Assembly: GCA_023159155.1 (NCBI GenBank)
Contig: JAJNNX010000008.1
Coordinates: 1,178,001 to 1,242,000 of the forward strand
Length of the DNA stretch: 64,000 nt
Origin: Ustulina deusta
Taxonomy: Eukaryota; Ascomycota; Sordariomycetes; Xylariales; Xylariaceae
Reading direction: 5' to 3'
Below the pieces are notes generated by a model. The model had not been told where the DNA came from. It saw only the letters and a list, made by a program, of their open reading frames with translations, and searched no databases. The translations under genes were made by a program, and so were the position numbers. This document shows positions 12,300 through 23,531 of the stretch, piece after piece. How positions within the stretch are numbered: the stretch's first letter is position 1; every line of letters begins with the position of its first letter.

Positions 12300-13948
12300 C
12301 TAAAGATCTAGTTGAAACCGTGGGTCTAACCGTATACGCTCTCCGTACTTCATTACAAGCCAAGTCAGGGGCGTCGTGGCTAAAGCAATGAAGGCCAACA
12401 GAGTGTTGCCCCAACCTAGGCCTAACTTGTCGTATAGCGGCTGGCCTGCCAAGGGTAGGACGACTCCGAATATGGACCTAACGACCGTGTTCGCCGCAAG
12501 GGCACTCGCGGCGTAGATGGTAAAGGCGTCAATCAAGTATGATTGGACAGGTACCCAAACAAGATTGGTGCCAATTCCAATAAGTGAGGTCCCAATGATA
12601 GGTACTATCCAGTGGATTTTGAATTGGGCAGACCACCCGTACCAGATAAGCCCAGCAGGCACCAGCAGAACGCCGAAGAGCAAGGGGGCGAGTCGACTCT
12701 CTGGTTTGATTTCACCACCTTTCGCTTCCTTCTTGGCGATATAGTCCAACGTTAAACTGTTGGCGGCAAGCCCAATCAAGAAGCCAACGCCGAGACCGAG
12801 GTAAGAGAGTCCTGCCGCACCCGCCTCGAACTGGTATTGGCCTTCAAATACGAATACGAATGTGGTGAAGAGAAGGTATAGATAGCCGTAGGTAACTGCC
12901 AGCTGTAAAGATAGGATTAAAACGATGGGTGATTTGCACAGCATCTTCAGTGGGCGAACTATCGACTTGAGAAGCAGTTCCCTAGCCGTGATCCTCGTGG
13001 ATCTCGCTGCAAAATAAGCCCTACTTCCGTCCTCCTTTTGGAGGCGTGCTGCTTTCCGTGCAAGCAGTGTTGGGTGGTATGTCTCGGGTATCAACAAGTA
13101 CAAGAACGTCAGAACTCCACTCTGAGGGGGGAAGGAGGAATTAGCAAGGAACCACGGACATTGTTCGAGAGAGAAAAAAGCCTGCTTACCAAGATTGCAA
13201 CGAGCCAGAACAGCCATCGCCATCCCACATTCTGAGCTATATAGCCCCCAGCCACAGGCCCAATGACAGGGCCCTACAAATCCGTCAGGTATGATCAGAA
13301 CCAAAATGCCTTTCAGGGAGCCGAAGCAAATGCGGTACGCACCAGCAAGGGACCAAGTTGCCAGCCACTCAAAGCCCGTCCTCTTTTCTCGGGTGGGACA
13401 AGATCACCAATCATGCCGCCTCCGAGGACGAGGGGCACGCATCCCGCCAAGCCCTGGAAGATCCTGAAGACGAGGAACAGGGCAATGCCATTGCTGACGG
13501 CGCAGACAATGGTGAAGACCAGAAAGGCGAAGTTGGCCGTGTTCATGACGACATTGCGACCATAAAGCTCGCTCAGGGGCGCGACGATCAGCGGGCTGAT
13601 GGCAAAGGGGACGACGTACGCCGACACGGCGAAGCTCGCCAACGCGGCGCTCTCGCTGTGGAACTCGCTGAGCAGAAGCGGGACTCCCGGGGCGAAGATG
13701 GTGGGCACCAGCGAGATGTTGAATGTCACGGCGGACACGACCGTGATGATGAACGTCTTGCGGGCCGATGACCAGTTCAAGGGATTCGCCGGGTCATTGG
13801 GGCCATCCCAATCGACGACGACCTCGTCGGGGGTCGCAGGGCTATCATCGACGAAGAGCTCCTTTTCAGGCTGGTAGGGTTGTACTTCAATATCAGCGGG
13901 TGCTAAACGGGGCTTGATGCCCGGGACAGGCTCGGAGAGCGGCATCAT
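12300..13948 (-). CDS. MFS multidrug-type transporter (DHA1 family), 503 aa, 3 exons
   Basis: Exons on the minus strand are 13948-13343, 13273-13190 and 13121-12300. Introns of 69 and 68 nt have GT...AG ends. The product is a major facilitator with about 12 membrane helices, likely a plasma-membrane proton antiporter exporting drugs or metabolites. It carries the DHA1 lead-in [14 protein letters not shown] before helix 1, motif A as LSELYGRN, an RIFQGLAG helix 4, and the antiporter motif C spread across exon 1/2 ([16 protein letters not shown]). The start is the first ATG of the pair at 13948 in a good context (CCGCCATG); an in-frame ATG at 14146 would add 66 low-complexity residues that the family does not need. 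The substrate cannot be told from sequence. No biosynthetic cluster genes are seen nearby. Confidence 0.9.
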
Positions 13949-15999
13949 GGCGGATAGGGGCTTGGTAGGCGGTAGGGCAGAGTGGGAGGAGAAAAAGGAA
14001 GACGAGTTGAAGATGCTCACAACCACGCCGCAATTTATAACGTCCCGAGGGTTTGGAGAGGCGGCTATAAAGGCCTTATTTCCGCCAATGTGGTGCAGAG
14101 GGTCAGGTGGGCATTCGGGGGTTGTTGGTGAGATGTGATCAACCATGCATGATTATAGACGGTGTGGGCATATATCACCATCATACGTGAATGCTGGACG
14201 TGTGTCGTGGATTCTGGGGGGATGGCAACGGCAATCGCGGCATCGCTGCAGACAAAACCAGAGTAACAGCACAATATAGGCAAAAGTTTTATCTGTAATT
14301 ACCATGGAAAGTGCTACGAGAAATACGCTGCAGCTCGCGTTTATTACTGCCATAGGTATACAACGGCTGCATGTCGAGTAGCATTTGAAACCGTAGCTAG
14401 GAAAGCGGAGCCGGTTTCGGGAAGGCGTGAGTACCTAGTGTACACAGGTAGGTATCGGCGGAAGTCTCCGCCTAGATAGGACGCCGTTCTCTGCCCAGGC
14501 GTTTGTTCGTTGTGATGTGTGGGAGTCCTTGGAGAAGGGTTATGCTGGTACCGATCGAACGACTACCTTCTCCTTCGAACAGGGGCCAACCTAGAAGATA
14601 GTTCGCCAAGCGAGCCCCCAGCAGATGAGTGCCACAACATGGCTATTTCACATTTCTGCACATCACTGAGGAGCTACTTGGTTACCCAGATCGGCCGTTC
14701 GGTCTATGAATTGCGCATTGGCTTTTTTAGTCTCGATAGTATACTCCATACTGCGGGAGTACCCTTAATTCCGATGGAGTGCCAAGGGGCCACCCGCTCG
14801 AGATAAGGTAGTTGGCGAGCCAATTACATAGAGAGAAAGGTCTATGTATAGCAGCCTAACAATTTGGCGGTGCAACTAAACTCTTTATCGATAATGTGTA
14901 CCCACCGAGAAAATCCTCCGGAAGAGGTGACCCCTGTCAGTATGTGGGGTAATAATGCCAGCCCCGCAGAGAGGCGAGGTGGTGCTGCTGTCAATACACG
15001 TACTGGTGCAGCCTCGATGTAGGTACTATCGGGATACCTAATCTAGGGCCTATTATAGCATGCCGCTTCGCCCAAGCACAGGCAGCGTATCATCAAGGCT
15101 TACTGAACAACAGGTGGAACTATATGTACCTATTCTATGCTTGCCACCTCCCACGGATGCAACCTCTCCACGACCTTTACAGCCAAGGCCGTCAGGCCAG
15201 GCGCATTTGCAACCTCCAACGCGCTCAATTCGGCGACCAGGGCGTGGGCGAAGCCACCCGGACGATTCCGCGGCTGACAACAACTTCTCCACCCACTTCC
15301 CGTTCCACCCAGTCTCTGCTCCAGCAGTATAGCGTGTTCGTCTTCACCACGAATGAGGTAAAGAGGCTACCTCCTAAGGTTAGGCAGCTTTCTACTCCAA
15401 GCTAGAGACATATTTACCTAACTAGGTACGTTATAAAGATGCTTCCCTGCAGGGCACACCGATAAAAAGCAAATGTTCCTCGGCTTCCATCAATAACACG
15501 GCGAGGGTCAGGCTGGCTATCTATCACTTGGAGAAAGCTTGGCGAGCATATTTCAATTTCTTTCGTCGGTTAACATTGTATGCGCCCTATCAAACTACCA
15601 TGCCCAGAAAGGATTGCCAAATACCAACATCCTTCGATCCTGCATGCCAACCGTCGCAAAAGCGGCAAATAAGCGTCCACGTTTTCGGCCCCTCGAACGC
15701 CGGCCCCGACCTCGTGGGATTCTGCTAAGCCTCCCCGCCCGGCGCGCATACAGCTGCTGACCAGAATACAACGCTGAGAGCATCAGCAGAGGGCGAAATG
15801 AGGGTGGCAGATGTAACGCTAGGATTGCCCGCAACATACAAATATGCCAACCAAGCCCATATCTTCGTCGCGTGCTATCTCGTCGCGTCTGTGGTCTCGC
15901 ATTCATTTTCCTTCGTCTACCCGCAGAGTAGATTTGACGCTTCTGCTTCTACGACTTTGAGAATGGTGGGATGTCGACAGATTCCCTGAGCAGCAAGCG
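13949..15999. other. Divergent intergenic region between MFS and rhodopsin-type genes
   Basis: About 2 kb with scattered short open frames in GC-rich stretches, none supported by splice structure or family resemblance. It contains copies of the TACCTA/TAGGTA-type motif, for example near 14440 and 15411. It presumably holds the promoters of both flanking genes. Confidence 0.5.
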
Positions 16000-17455
16000 A
16001 TGGACTTCGATACACCAGCCCTTGCGCCCCCGCCCGGCATCCAGTCCGATTTTGACGACCCTCCGAACGGCAACGTGGAGGCACATGTTGGAATCGCAAT
16101 ATGCCTCTTCATAGTATTCATTGGCGGTTCCCTCCGCGCATACTCCAGGATAGTCTGCATGAAACAGGTCAGGCTCGAAGATTGTGGGTTCTCCGACACT
16201 CACTATATGTTATCTCATCATCTAACATCCAGCTTTCAATCCAGACGTGGGACTCCTGGCCCTTGTAAGACGGCCATTGTCTGCTCGTATGATGCGAAGA
16301 TGCTAATATACGTCCCCAAAGGCACCGTACACTGCGTTTGTATATGGTCTATATGATCTCATGCGAACTACGGGTATATATGTCCATTCATGGAACATAC
16401 GAGCTAGCGAGGTGCCCTCGGCTTTATATGTAAGTTGTCAGCAGTATAGGGTTCTCATCTACTGTTTAGTAACATGGGCGGTAGATCGTATATATCAACA
16501 CCCCCCTCTTCCAAGCCACAATGGGCACCGTGAAGACTGCGATTCTGCTCGAGTGGGTCCGGCTTTTCGTCCCGCATGGCACCAGGCCTCCATTCTGGTG
16601 GATGTGCCGGATTGTCATGTGGGTAAACATATTGTACTATATCTCGGTTATCACTGTATCCACCGTATCGTGCTCTCCGCACGAGAAGATATGGGACCCG
16701 ACCCTACCTGGGACATGTTTGAACAGCAAGGCCTTCTTCGTCAGTAACGCCACCCTGAACTTAGCTTCAGATATTATCATCTTAGCGCTTCCCCAAAGGT
16801 CAATATGGAGTCTCAACATGTCGAGAGATAAAAAAATCGGCGTATCCCTAGTATTTGCCGTCGGAGTGATGTATGAGCCCCTTCATGAATTCAAGCACAC
16901 GTCGTATTTGATATTAATGATGCTTCAAACAGTGCCTGTCTGGTGGGAGGTGCGCGACTCTCCAGAGGCGTGATATACTACTTGTCGGACGATAATCTAT
17001 ACAACGTATCAGCAGTGTTTTTATGGTGCACAGCCGAGATGTCCATCTCCTTTCTTGTCTTTTGCCTGCCGGCCATTCCAAAGATTTTCTCCGGCGACAA
17101 CTGGATCAAGCAATTCGCAACACGTCTCCATTCGCGGTTGAGCTTTTCAAGGACCCATTCAACCAAGATTTCCGAGACCGACCAAAAGGTATTGATGTGG
17201 AAATCATCGATGTTCAGCGGGGGTTCAATGTTGGAGGCCGGATGGGATCATCGTCCCAGTTTGTCCAATCCACAATACGGGCGGGTAGCATCCCACCCGA
17301 CGCTTGAAGCGTACTCCCCGAATGTGATAAAGAACCATTACGTTCCCTACGCTACCAGCTTAGGGCCATCGGAACCTTATGTCCAAGGGCCTTGGCCCAG
17401 TGCATGGCCTGGTCGCCATGATCCGTTGACCAGTTGGTATGAAGAAGGATCATGA
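16000..17455 (+). CDS. Fungal rhodopsin-domain integral membrane protein, 406 aa, 5 exons
   Basis: Exons are 16000-16183, 16245-16264, 16322-16429, 16485-16870 and 16933-17455; introns are 61, 57, 55 and 62 nt. The product belongs to the fungal seven-helix 'rhodopsin' membrane family (SAT4/PTH11-like) of filamentous ascomycetes. Recognisable pieces in order are RAYSRIVCMKQVRLEDYVGLLAL, APYTAFVYGLYDLM, TPLFQATMGTVKTAILLEW, SCSPHEKIWDP, NLASDIIILALPQ and the helix WCTAEMSISFLVFCLPAIPK before a hydrophilic tail. Exon 2 is only 20 nt; including it restores the LEDYVGLLAL block exactly. Some relatives act as surface-sensing receptors, but the role here is unknown. It is divergent from the MFS gene. 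Confidence 0.85.
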
Positions 17456-18077
17456 TGCTTGGTGGGGACGCCTAGCACACTCCTAGAGCCTGCATGCAGC
17501 GTAGGCTGGCAGCTCCCCCCTCCCCATACAGCAAGGCTCAAGCCTTATCCGATCTCACATGTTAACTGCAGGTGTCGTCTTCAGCCCGGAATAGGCACCG
17601 ACAAGCAGGTCTTCCAGAAAACCACTTCTTTTGGGGCCCCACTAATACAGCCACCCTTCTCAATCAAGGCTCTGTAGAAGTTCCGTGTGAAATGGTGCAA
17701 GGTCATTTGTGCTGGTTTGCTATTATAGGAAGGCTACCTAAGCAAATATATAACACGAGTATCTCCCAGATTTTAAATATTTCCAAGTTCTGTATTCATC
17801 ATCCTTCGTCCTTCAAGGTGTTTCCAATGTTAATTCTTATCTTCTCGAGGCGAACCCTTGCTTTGCATAACTTCACCATGGATAGAGCTGCTGCAAATGA
17901 GACTTTCGATCCTGAGCTGGAAGACAAATCCTTCGATTGAGGACCTCATGACCTTTTCTTTTTTCAAATTTTTTTTTCAGATTCTATGAACTCCACTTGG
18001 CATGTCACTTCGTTTTTAGACCTCTTCTACGCAGCAAGCCGCCTGAGGTAGAAAACGGTTTAACCCTTTGTGACTAG
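17456..18077. other. Intergenic, no supported gene
   Basis: A short frame starting at ATG 17878 reads MDRAAANETFDPELEDKSFD and stops. It may be the 5' exon of the broken gene that follows, because a pyrimidine-rich tract with an AG lies at about 17950-17981, but the join cannot be confirmed. Confidence 0.4.
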
Positions 18078-18394
18078 TCAACACTAGAAGAAACAGGACA
18101 CGTAGATGTTGTGCAGTCGTTTCCACAGCGCACTGTGGACTTCTTTTCCGAATAGGTTACACTTGCGGAAACCCGGGATACTCTAGAGAGCATCTGTAGA
18201 CTTGCAGAACATGAATCGCTAAGGACCGACTGTGCCGCTTTCCTGGATGCACTACTCGCCACAGACGAGCAACAGGCGGCGGCACTGCACACGCTGCTCT
18301 TTGCCAGATATTGGGAGGCATTTCTCCGCATCGGATGCCGAAGAACCATAAAGCCGTTGAAGGGCTTTTCCGCAAGATCACCGCCACTGCTGAG
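18078..18394 (+). pseudogene. Broken gene of unknown function with an in-frame TAG and a probable frameshift
   Basis: A frame with coding-like composition runs from 18078 and is broken by TAG at 18154-18156, in a position where CAG would continue it. It goes on as VTLAETRDTLESICRLAEHE, then FLDALLATDEQQAAALHTLL and ARYWEAFLRI. Just after this, near 18331, a one-base shift gives MPKNHKAVEGLFRKITATAE, which ends at a good splice donor (GAG/GTGAGT, 18395). The TAG is consistent with CpA-to-TpA change. The family is not recognised. Two lesions in about 320 bp suggest a dead gene, although a missed intron could explain one of them. Confidence 0.45.
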
Positions 18395-19173
18395 GTGAGT
18401 TGATCACGCCGCCAAGGAATTGTTACTTAAGAACCTGCCAACTTTGCTGAGACATACTCAAGACCTGTTGGTCTCCGTACCAGCGACGCAAATTGGCTTC
18501 TCTTATGGCTAAACTTTTGTGTCCTGAGGATAAGGGCTCGGACGAGGAAGTGTCAGAATTAGGAGGCGGGATACTTACGATCCACATACTGTATTATATA
18601 TATATATATAACTCCTCCACCCGTCGTTTCTATTGCTTAGGCTTCTAGATAATCTAACGAGAGTACCAAGTATCACCTTTGACAGGAAGAACAGAAGCGA
18701 AGAGGCCTTCTCGAGATGGCAGCCTCCGAGAGCTATCTGCAGCACGAGCAGGACGACCAAGTATGTGAAAGATGAAGGTAGCGTCGCGTAGCCCGTGATT
18801 CTTACCATGCCTGAGGCCTAACAATTCTATTGTGAATGTTATCATTGCTATTATTTCCTCTATCAAGTCCCCGTGACTCAATACTATAATCAATCGGCTG
18901 CTCTTGGTGGAGAGAGTGCAAGAAGGGGTCGTCTCATTCCCATCGCTAATCGTTTAGATATTGAAGTGGTGTGATTGAGAAAAGGGTGGCTAGAAATAAG
19001 GGATAAGCCACCTTGTGGCTTCGCGTACAGGAAGCATAAAAAAACACCATAAGTGCTACGTTGTTTTATTACGTAGGGAATCACCACCCATTCCTTAGCC
19101 AGCATTCGCGTTGAATTAAATATTTGCATTTATTCTTGATCGTCTGGTTCCCTAACACTAAGGATTATAATTA
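18395..19173. other. Intergenic, with (TA)n microsatellite
   Basis: There is a TA run at about 18594-18610 and no supported gene. Open frames on the minus strand here lack any recognisable features. Confidence 0.5.
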
Positions 19174-19794
19174 TGCTAGGAAGTGTAGGTTCGGTGTGTC
19201 TCCTAGTATAAGGGTGAGGTAAATGCCCCTTTGTGCCGGCACAGTTTACTTACTATTGCCCACTTCAATATGCATCATTGACCTCTTAGATATTTATGAC
19301 TTGGAACTCGTTTTCCACGGAGACATTTTGCTGACTACTACAATACTGTTACCGGCCGGGCGGTTATGAAGAAGGGCGATGAAACCTGGTGTGCTAGGTA
19401 CCCCATCCTTGGCAGTTATAACCCTTTATATTACTCGCACTACTTTAATGTATAAAGAAAATAATGCTGATTGATTTAGAAGGTATAGCTTGAGAGTAGT
19501 TCTTCCTTCCTTTTTTTTTTTATGTATTAGCCTAAGACATGAGTAGAATACTACAATTTAGGTATGCTACGTACTTATGCCCTAGACTCTCATAAAGATA
19601 AATTCAAACCATAACACGTCTGCCAGGACCTCTGAATGCATGGTAGATAAAAGACACTCGTTGCTGCGTAAAGACCCCTAAACACCGTTGTGGACTCATC
19701 TTTGCTGAAGTGGACAATGTGGGTAGGCTCAGTTGTCTGGGGTACTCACTTTGCCCTTACACTAGGAGATAGGTCATACCTACACTTCCTAGTA
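19174..19794. mobile_element. MITE with long terminal inverted repeats, TA target site (Tc1/mariner-like)
   Basis: The left end reads tgctaggaagtgtaggt and the right end, reverse complemented, reads tactaggaagtgtaggt. Similarity continues inwards to about 57 bp (tctcctagt.taaggg ... cccc). TA dinucleotides flank both ends (19172-19173 and 19795-19796), as expected of Tc1/mariner insertion. The 621-bp interior has no transposase frame, so it is non-autonomous. Composition is normal, so it shows no obvious RIP. Confidence 0.75.
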
Positions 19795-19796
19795 TA

Positions 19797-22700
19797 AATA
19801 CAGAGCTTTTAATCGGGAAAGTAGACAACCATAATAAAATTTAATAAAATTTAGCGTAATAAACTAGATAAAAAAAAGTCTTTGTGATAGTCTAGTGCAG
19901 AAAGGTCTTCTGTATCCTTGGTGTTAAGTGCACTCTAAGTTGTAAAGCCACAACTTGGCTATACTCCCCCTTATCCAGCCACTTCAAATTCCACCCACTC
20001 TCCTTCAGCACAGAAGTCTCTTTACTGTGGTGGTCTCGATAGTGGTTTGTGACAATATCAGAGTTAGAGAACACACACCCTTTATTTGTTCACAGGCATT
20101 CGCTACGGGATACTAACGAATCTAGTTGCCTATCAATACTTTCAAGGGCATGTTCTCCATTTTCAGAACTCTGGCTATTGTGTAATGTGTTATAATCTCG
20201 CATTGTGTTTCAGCGTGATGCATGGAGGAATAATGAGGTACATACACTATTTTGGGCGGTCCTATTTTAGGGGGCAGAAATGACGACACATAACCTAGAC
20301 TCTACGAATTATTGATAGTTGTCGAATCGACACAATTGAGTAATCCCATCGGTCACAAAAAGCTGCCAAATTTGTTAAGTGCACTTATTTCCATGCTTTG
20401 GGAATGATACGTGAAAAAAGAAATGCAGATGTTCGTGATTGTTAGGCTGAATGGCAATACTCCATAGCTTCATGACGGACGCCTCGTATGAGTATTAGCC
20501 AAGGTATTCGTATTACACACACGGAAATGTAATGATGCAAGAATCCAATGATTATCAATCAGGCTGGCTATTTCTAGCGGTACACGAACCGTTTCTTTTC
20601 CCTAGGAAAAGTGGTGTCATAAAGCTTCGTCATTGGCAACTCATGTATAGTCATACTCCTTGATTCCAAAACGTTGCTTGCATCAATATTGAGTGGCCAG
20701 GTTTCGCCAAGTTCTGCTGTGTGCGGGGTTAAGTATCATTCTGTCTGTACTGTCGTTCGTCCATCCCGAGGACTAATAATAGCACAAATTTTCAGAAGCA
20801 AAACAACCAAGGTGCAAGTCTGAGATTCCGTTTCGAGAACTCTGGCGTCGTTAGAGGCTTCGTGGCCGCGCACTCAGCCTGCATAGATTCAATACATGAT
20901 GCACGGAACAAGGATTATATATTATTCGTGTCTCTTCGGACGCCTGATCTCACCGCCAGTTCAATTTACAGCTGCTCGATGACGTTTATGGCGAGTAGAA
21001 ACTGCAATATGTAATTCCATGTGTGGGCTGGTAATGATCAAGAGCGAGGGGAAGGGGGGAGGCCTCGAGTGGTGGGAGGCCAACGATAGGTCATATGCAT
21101 TCTGTCTCGAATGAGAATATGTATTTAGTAGCAATAGCGCTTACATGTGTTAAAGGAGGCTTCGGGGCGCTTCCGTTGTTGCAGACAAGCATAGAGTTGG
21201 GGGCTATCTAGACAAAGTGTTGTTTGAGCAGAAGTTGGGGGCGGAAAATCCTGAGCAGGCACCTGTTTCCACTCAGCTTCTCCGAGGGGGCTGAGGGCGG
21301 AATAGACGAGAAGAAGGCGGCTTATTACCAGCACGACAAATTAGTACCCCGGATGACTAGACTTCTTTCATGATCGGGGATAACAAGACCAAGCCAATGG
21401 CTTGGTGTACCATGGGGACAACTGTTGAGGACCTTCAACTATGACTCATGGCCGAGTTAGCAACACCTCCGTATTTATTTACTTAGTGTTATGAATTCGG
21501 CTGTGTACTGTTAATTAGTTTAAGCGAGACCAAAGGTATTTGTGTGGCTTTTTGATAGCTTATTCCACTTTGATCGAGCGCGGGACATATACACATAGTA
21601 CACCGAGATGGACAGACATGATGGGGAACAAACATTTCCCAAAGGCCAGTACGCGTTGTTGCGGATAGATTAAGGGGGTTCTAATATTACCAAATAGATT
21701 CTGTCCTCGTAGGTAGTAGTAGCTCTCTATGTAGTTGTTTTTTCCCTTGGTAATTACTTAATTACCTACATAAAATCCCAGCAACTCCTGCTGTATCCAA
21801 TCGCTGTACCTCTAGTCATGCAGAAACTGGTAGCATCCGATTCGACAGTAAATGAATCTGACAGGGGACATGTTAACTTGTTGCATATTCAGCAATAACT
21901 CGCGATCCTACAACCTTACAGCTAAAGCAGCAATTTACTCTTGATTTTGTTTAGCATGTGAGAGCCTCATTACTAAGGATAAGCGGTTCGAGCCAAAGCC
22001 AAGCCCACCCTGCAGACATGCGTGCATACTACATGACACCACCATGTCGGCTATCTTACCTACATGTTTCTAGCGTCGCAATTCCATCGCATGCATGTTA
22101 CCTAAGCAGATTTGCAGGATATTTTTATTGTTTGCCTTATTTGAGACACCATCTTCTACTTTGACTACGGAAAATCGATCGCGTAAACGCTGCTTTGTGC
22201 GTCTTTGCATTCTCTGCGACAAAATGCAGTTTCTTTCTGCCTAGTCTAATATTAAACTTACCGAGACTAACCCTTGTCCGGTGATTTCGTGCTGGAGTGA
22301 CTTTGGTCTGCGACGTGATCTCCGCGCAGGTCAACGGACCTTTGAATAGAGCACAGGGTCAGATGTCCGGGGTGTTGCATCACCACGATGACCTGAATAG
22401 CATACCAGACCAAATTCCTTCCCTTGCCATGGACGTATATATGAGGCCTGCCAACCCTCCCAAACCCACCGCCCTTGGGCTGGAAAAGCCACAATGCAGT
22501 GCCCCGCCCCGCCCCCCTCCACCTACACATCGCGACCATCGTCAGATTCGGGCTAAGCGTGGTCTCCCCAAGTGTGAGGCTCGTGATACCCTGGGTCGTC
22601 AATCCCTGTGCCTGTCATCCTCCACGAACCTCATCTCCACCGCCGCGCCGTTACTGGGAGGCCTTCGACGGGTATGCATGCCACCATCCAGTACCTACAT

Positions 22701-22913
22701 AAGTCCCCATGCCGCTCGAGCCTCTCGTTGGTTCTCCCCCATGTGTTATCCCTACTAGCTTCCACCATCTAACCCAATCAACTACCTAGCGACACCAAGA
22801 TCTTCTTCATTCGCGATCCAGCTACTCATCTAAAACTCATCATCGCCTCGGATCGTCGTCGCCCTATCCCATCCCGCCCTCCGATAGAAGGGTCGTTCTA
22901 TCGTCCCCCCTCC
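19797..22913. other. 3.1-kb gene-poor stretch
   Basis: I see no gene that can be supported. A minus-strand frame at 21125-21334 encodes a short cysteine-containing peptide but begins with GTG. Open frames at 22267-22758 are opposite-strand and frame overlaps without family resemblance. The last few hundred bases are the C-rich leader of the coiled-coil gene at 22914. Confidence 0.45.
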
Positions 22914-23531
22914 ATGCCTGAGTACGACTACGTCAAAATCACCTCGCCCCCCCGTTTCCAGCGCTCCCAGTCCTTCTCCCACCACCATCACCACCACCAC
23001 CGTCCCCGCCACGCGCGAGCGCGATGTCCGGAGAACTGCGCCTGCGTCTCCGTGGACCACTGGAACGACGCGGTTGAGCGCGAGCGCTCGCTCAAGGACG
23101 AGCTGCGCATCGTGTGCCAGGAGAACCAGCGTCTGCAGAGCTCGAAGCGCGGCCTGCAAGCCGAGGTGGACCAGCTGCGCGGCCACCTCTCGCACGACGG
23201 GGACGCGGCGGCCAAGCTGCGTCGCCGCGTCGCCGCGCTCAAGGCAGAGGTCGAGGCCAAGGACGCGGCCCTGCGCGAGCTCCAGAAGGAGAAGGAGGTG
23301 GCCGACATACGCGTGCGCGAGCTCTCGGTGACGGTCTCGAACCAGGGGGCCGAGCTCACGCAGCTCGAGGACGACGCGGTGCGCATGCGGCGCGCGCATC
23401 AGAAGGACCAGTACGATCTGGGCGTCCGCATCGATGAGGCGAGACGGGCTTGGGGCATGGTGAGCGACCTGCAGCGCCGGCTCCGCGATTGTCGGCTTTT
23501 CCCCTGGCGTCCTGGATACGGCTTTGCCTGA
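22914..23531 (+). CDS. Coiled-coil protein of unknown function, 205 aa, single exon
   Basis: Uninterrupted frame with strong coding composition (GC-rich third positions), ATG preceded by a pyrimidine-rich leader. Residues 1-45 are basic and disordered, with seven consecutive histidines at 23-29, then a Cys-containing segment (CPENCACVSVDHW). Residues about 50-180 form heptad-like coiled coil rich in Glu, Arg, Leu and Ala (for example ELRIVCQENQRLQ, ALKAEVEAKDAALRELQKEK). The protein ends LFPWRPGYGFA. I do not recognise a family; a structural or scaffolding role would be a guess. Dense overlapping frames on the other strand here are shadows of its GC skew. Confidence 0.7.
   Translation: MPEYDYVKITSPPRFQRSQSFSHHHHHHHRPRHARARCPENCACVSVDHWNDAVERERSLKDELRIVCQENQRLQSSKRGLQAEVDQLRGHLSHDGDAAAKLRRRVAALKAEVEAKDAALRELQKEKEVADIRVRELSVTVSNQGAELTQLEDDAVRMRRAHQKDQYDLGVRIDEARRAWGMVSDLQRRLRDCRLFPWRPGYGFA

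Noticed and set aside
14065..14146. Upstream ATG at 14146 for the MFS transporter
   Set aside because: Would add 66 low-complexity residues; the ATG at 13948 has a better context and matches the usual length.
21125..21334. Short cysteine-containing peptide on minus strand, possible secreted protein
   Set aside because: Begins with GTG, lacks a convincing signal peptide and has no upstream ATG exon that I can support.
22297..22758. 153-codon open frame on + strand
   Set aside because: Proline-rich chance frame in C-rich DNA just upstream of the coiled-coil gene; opposite frames are equally open.
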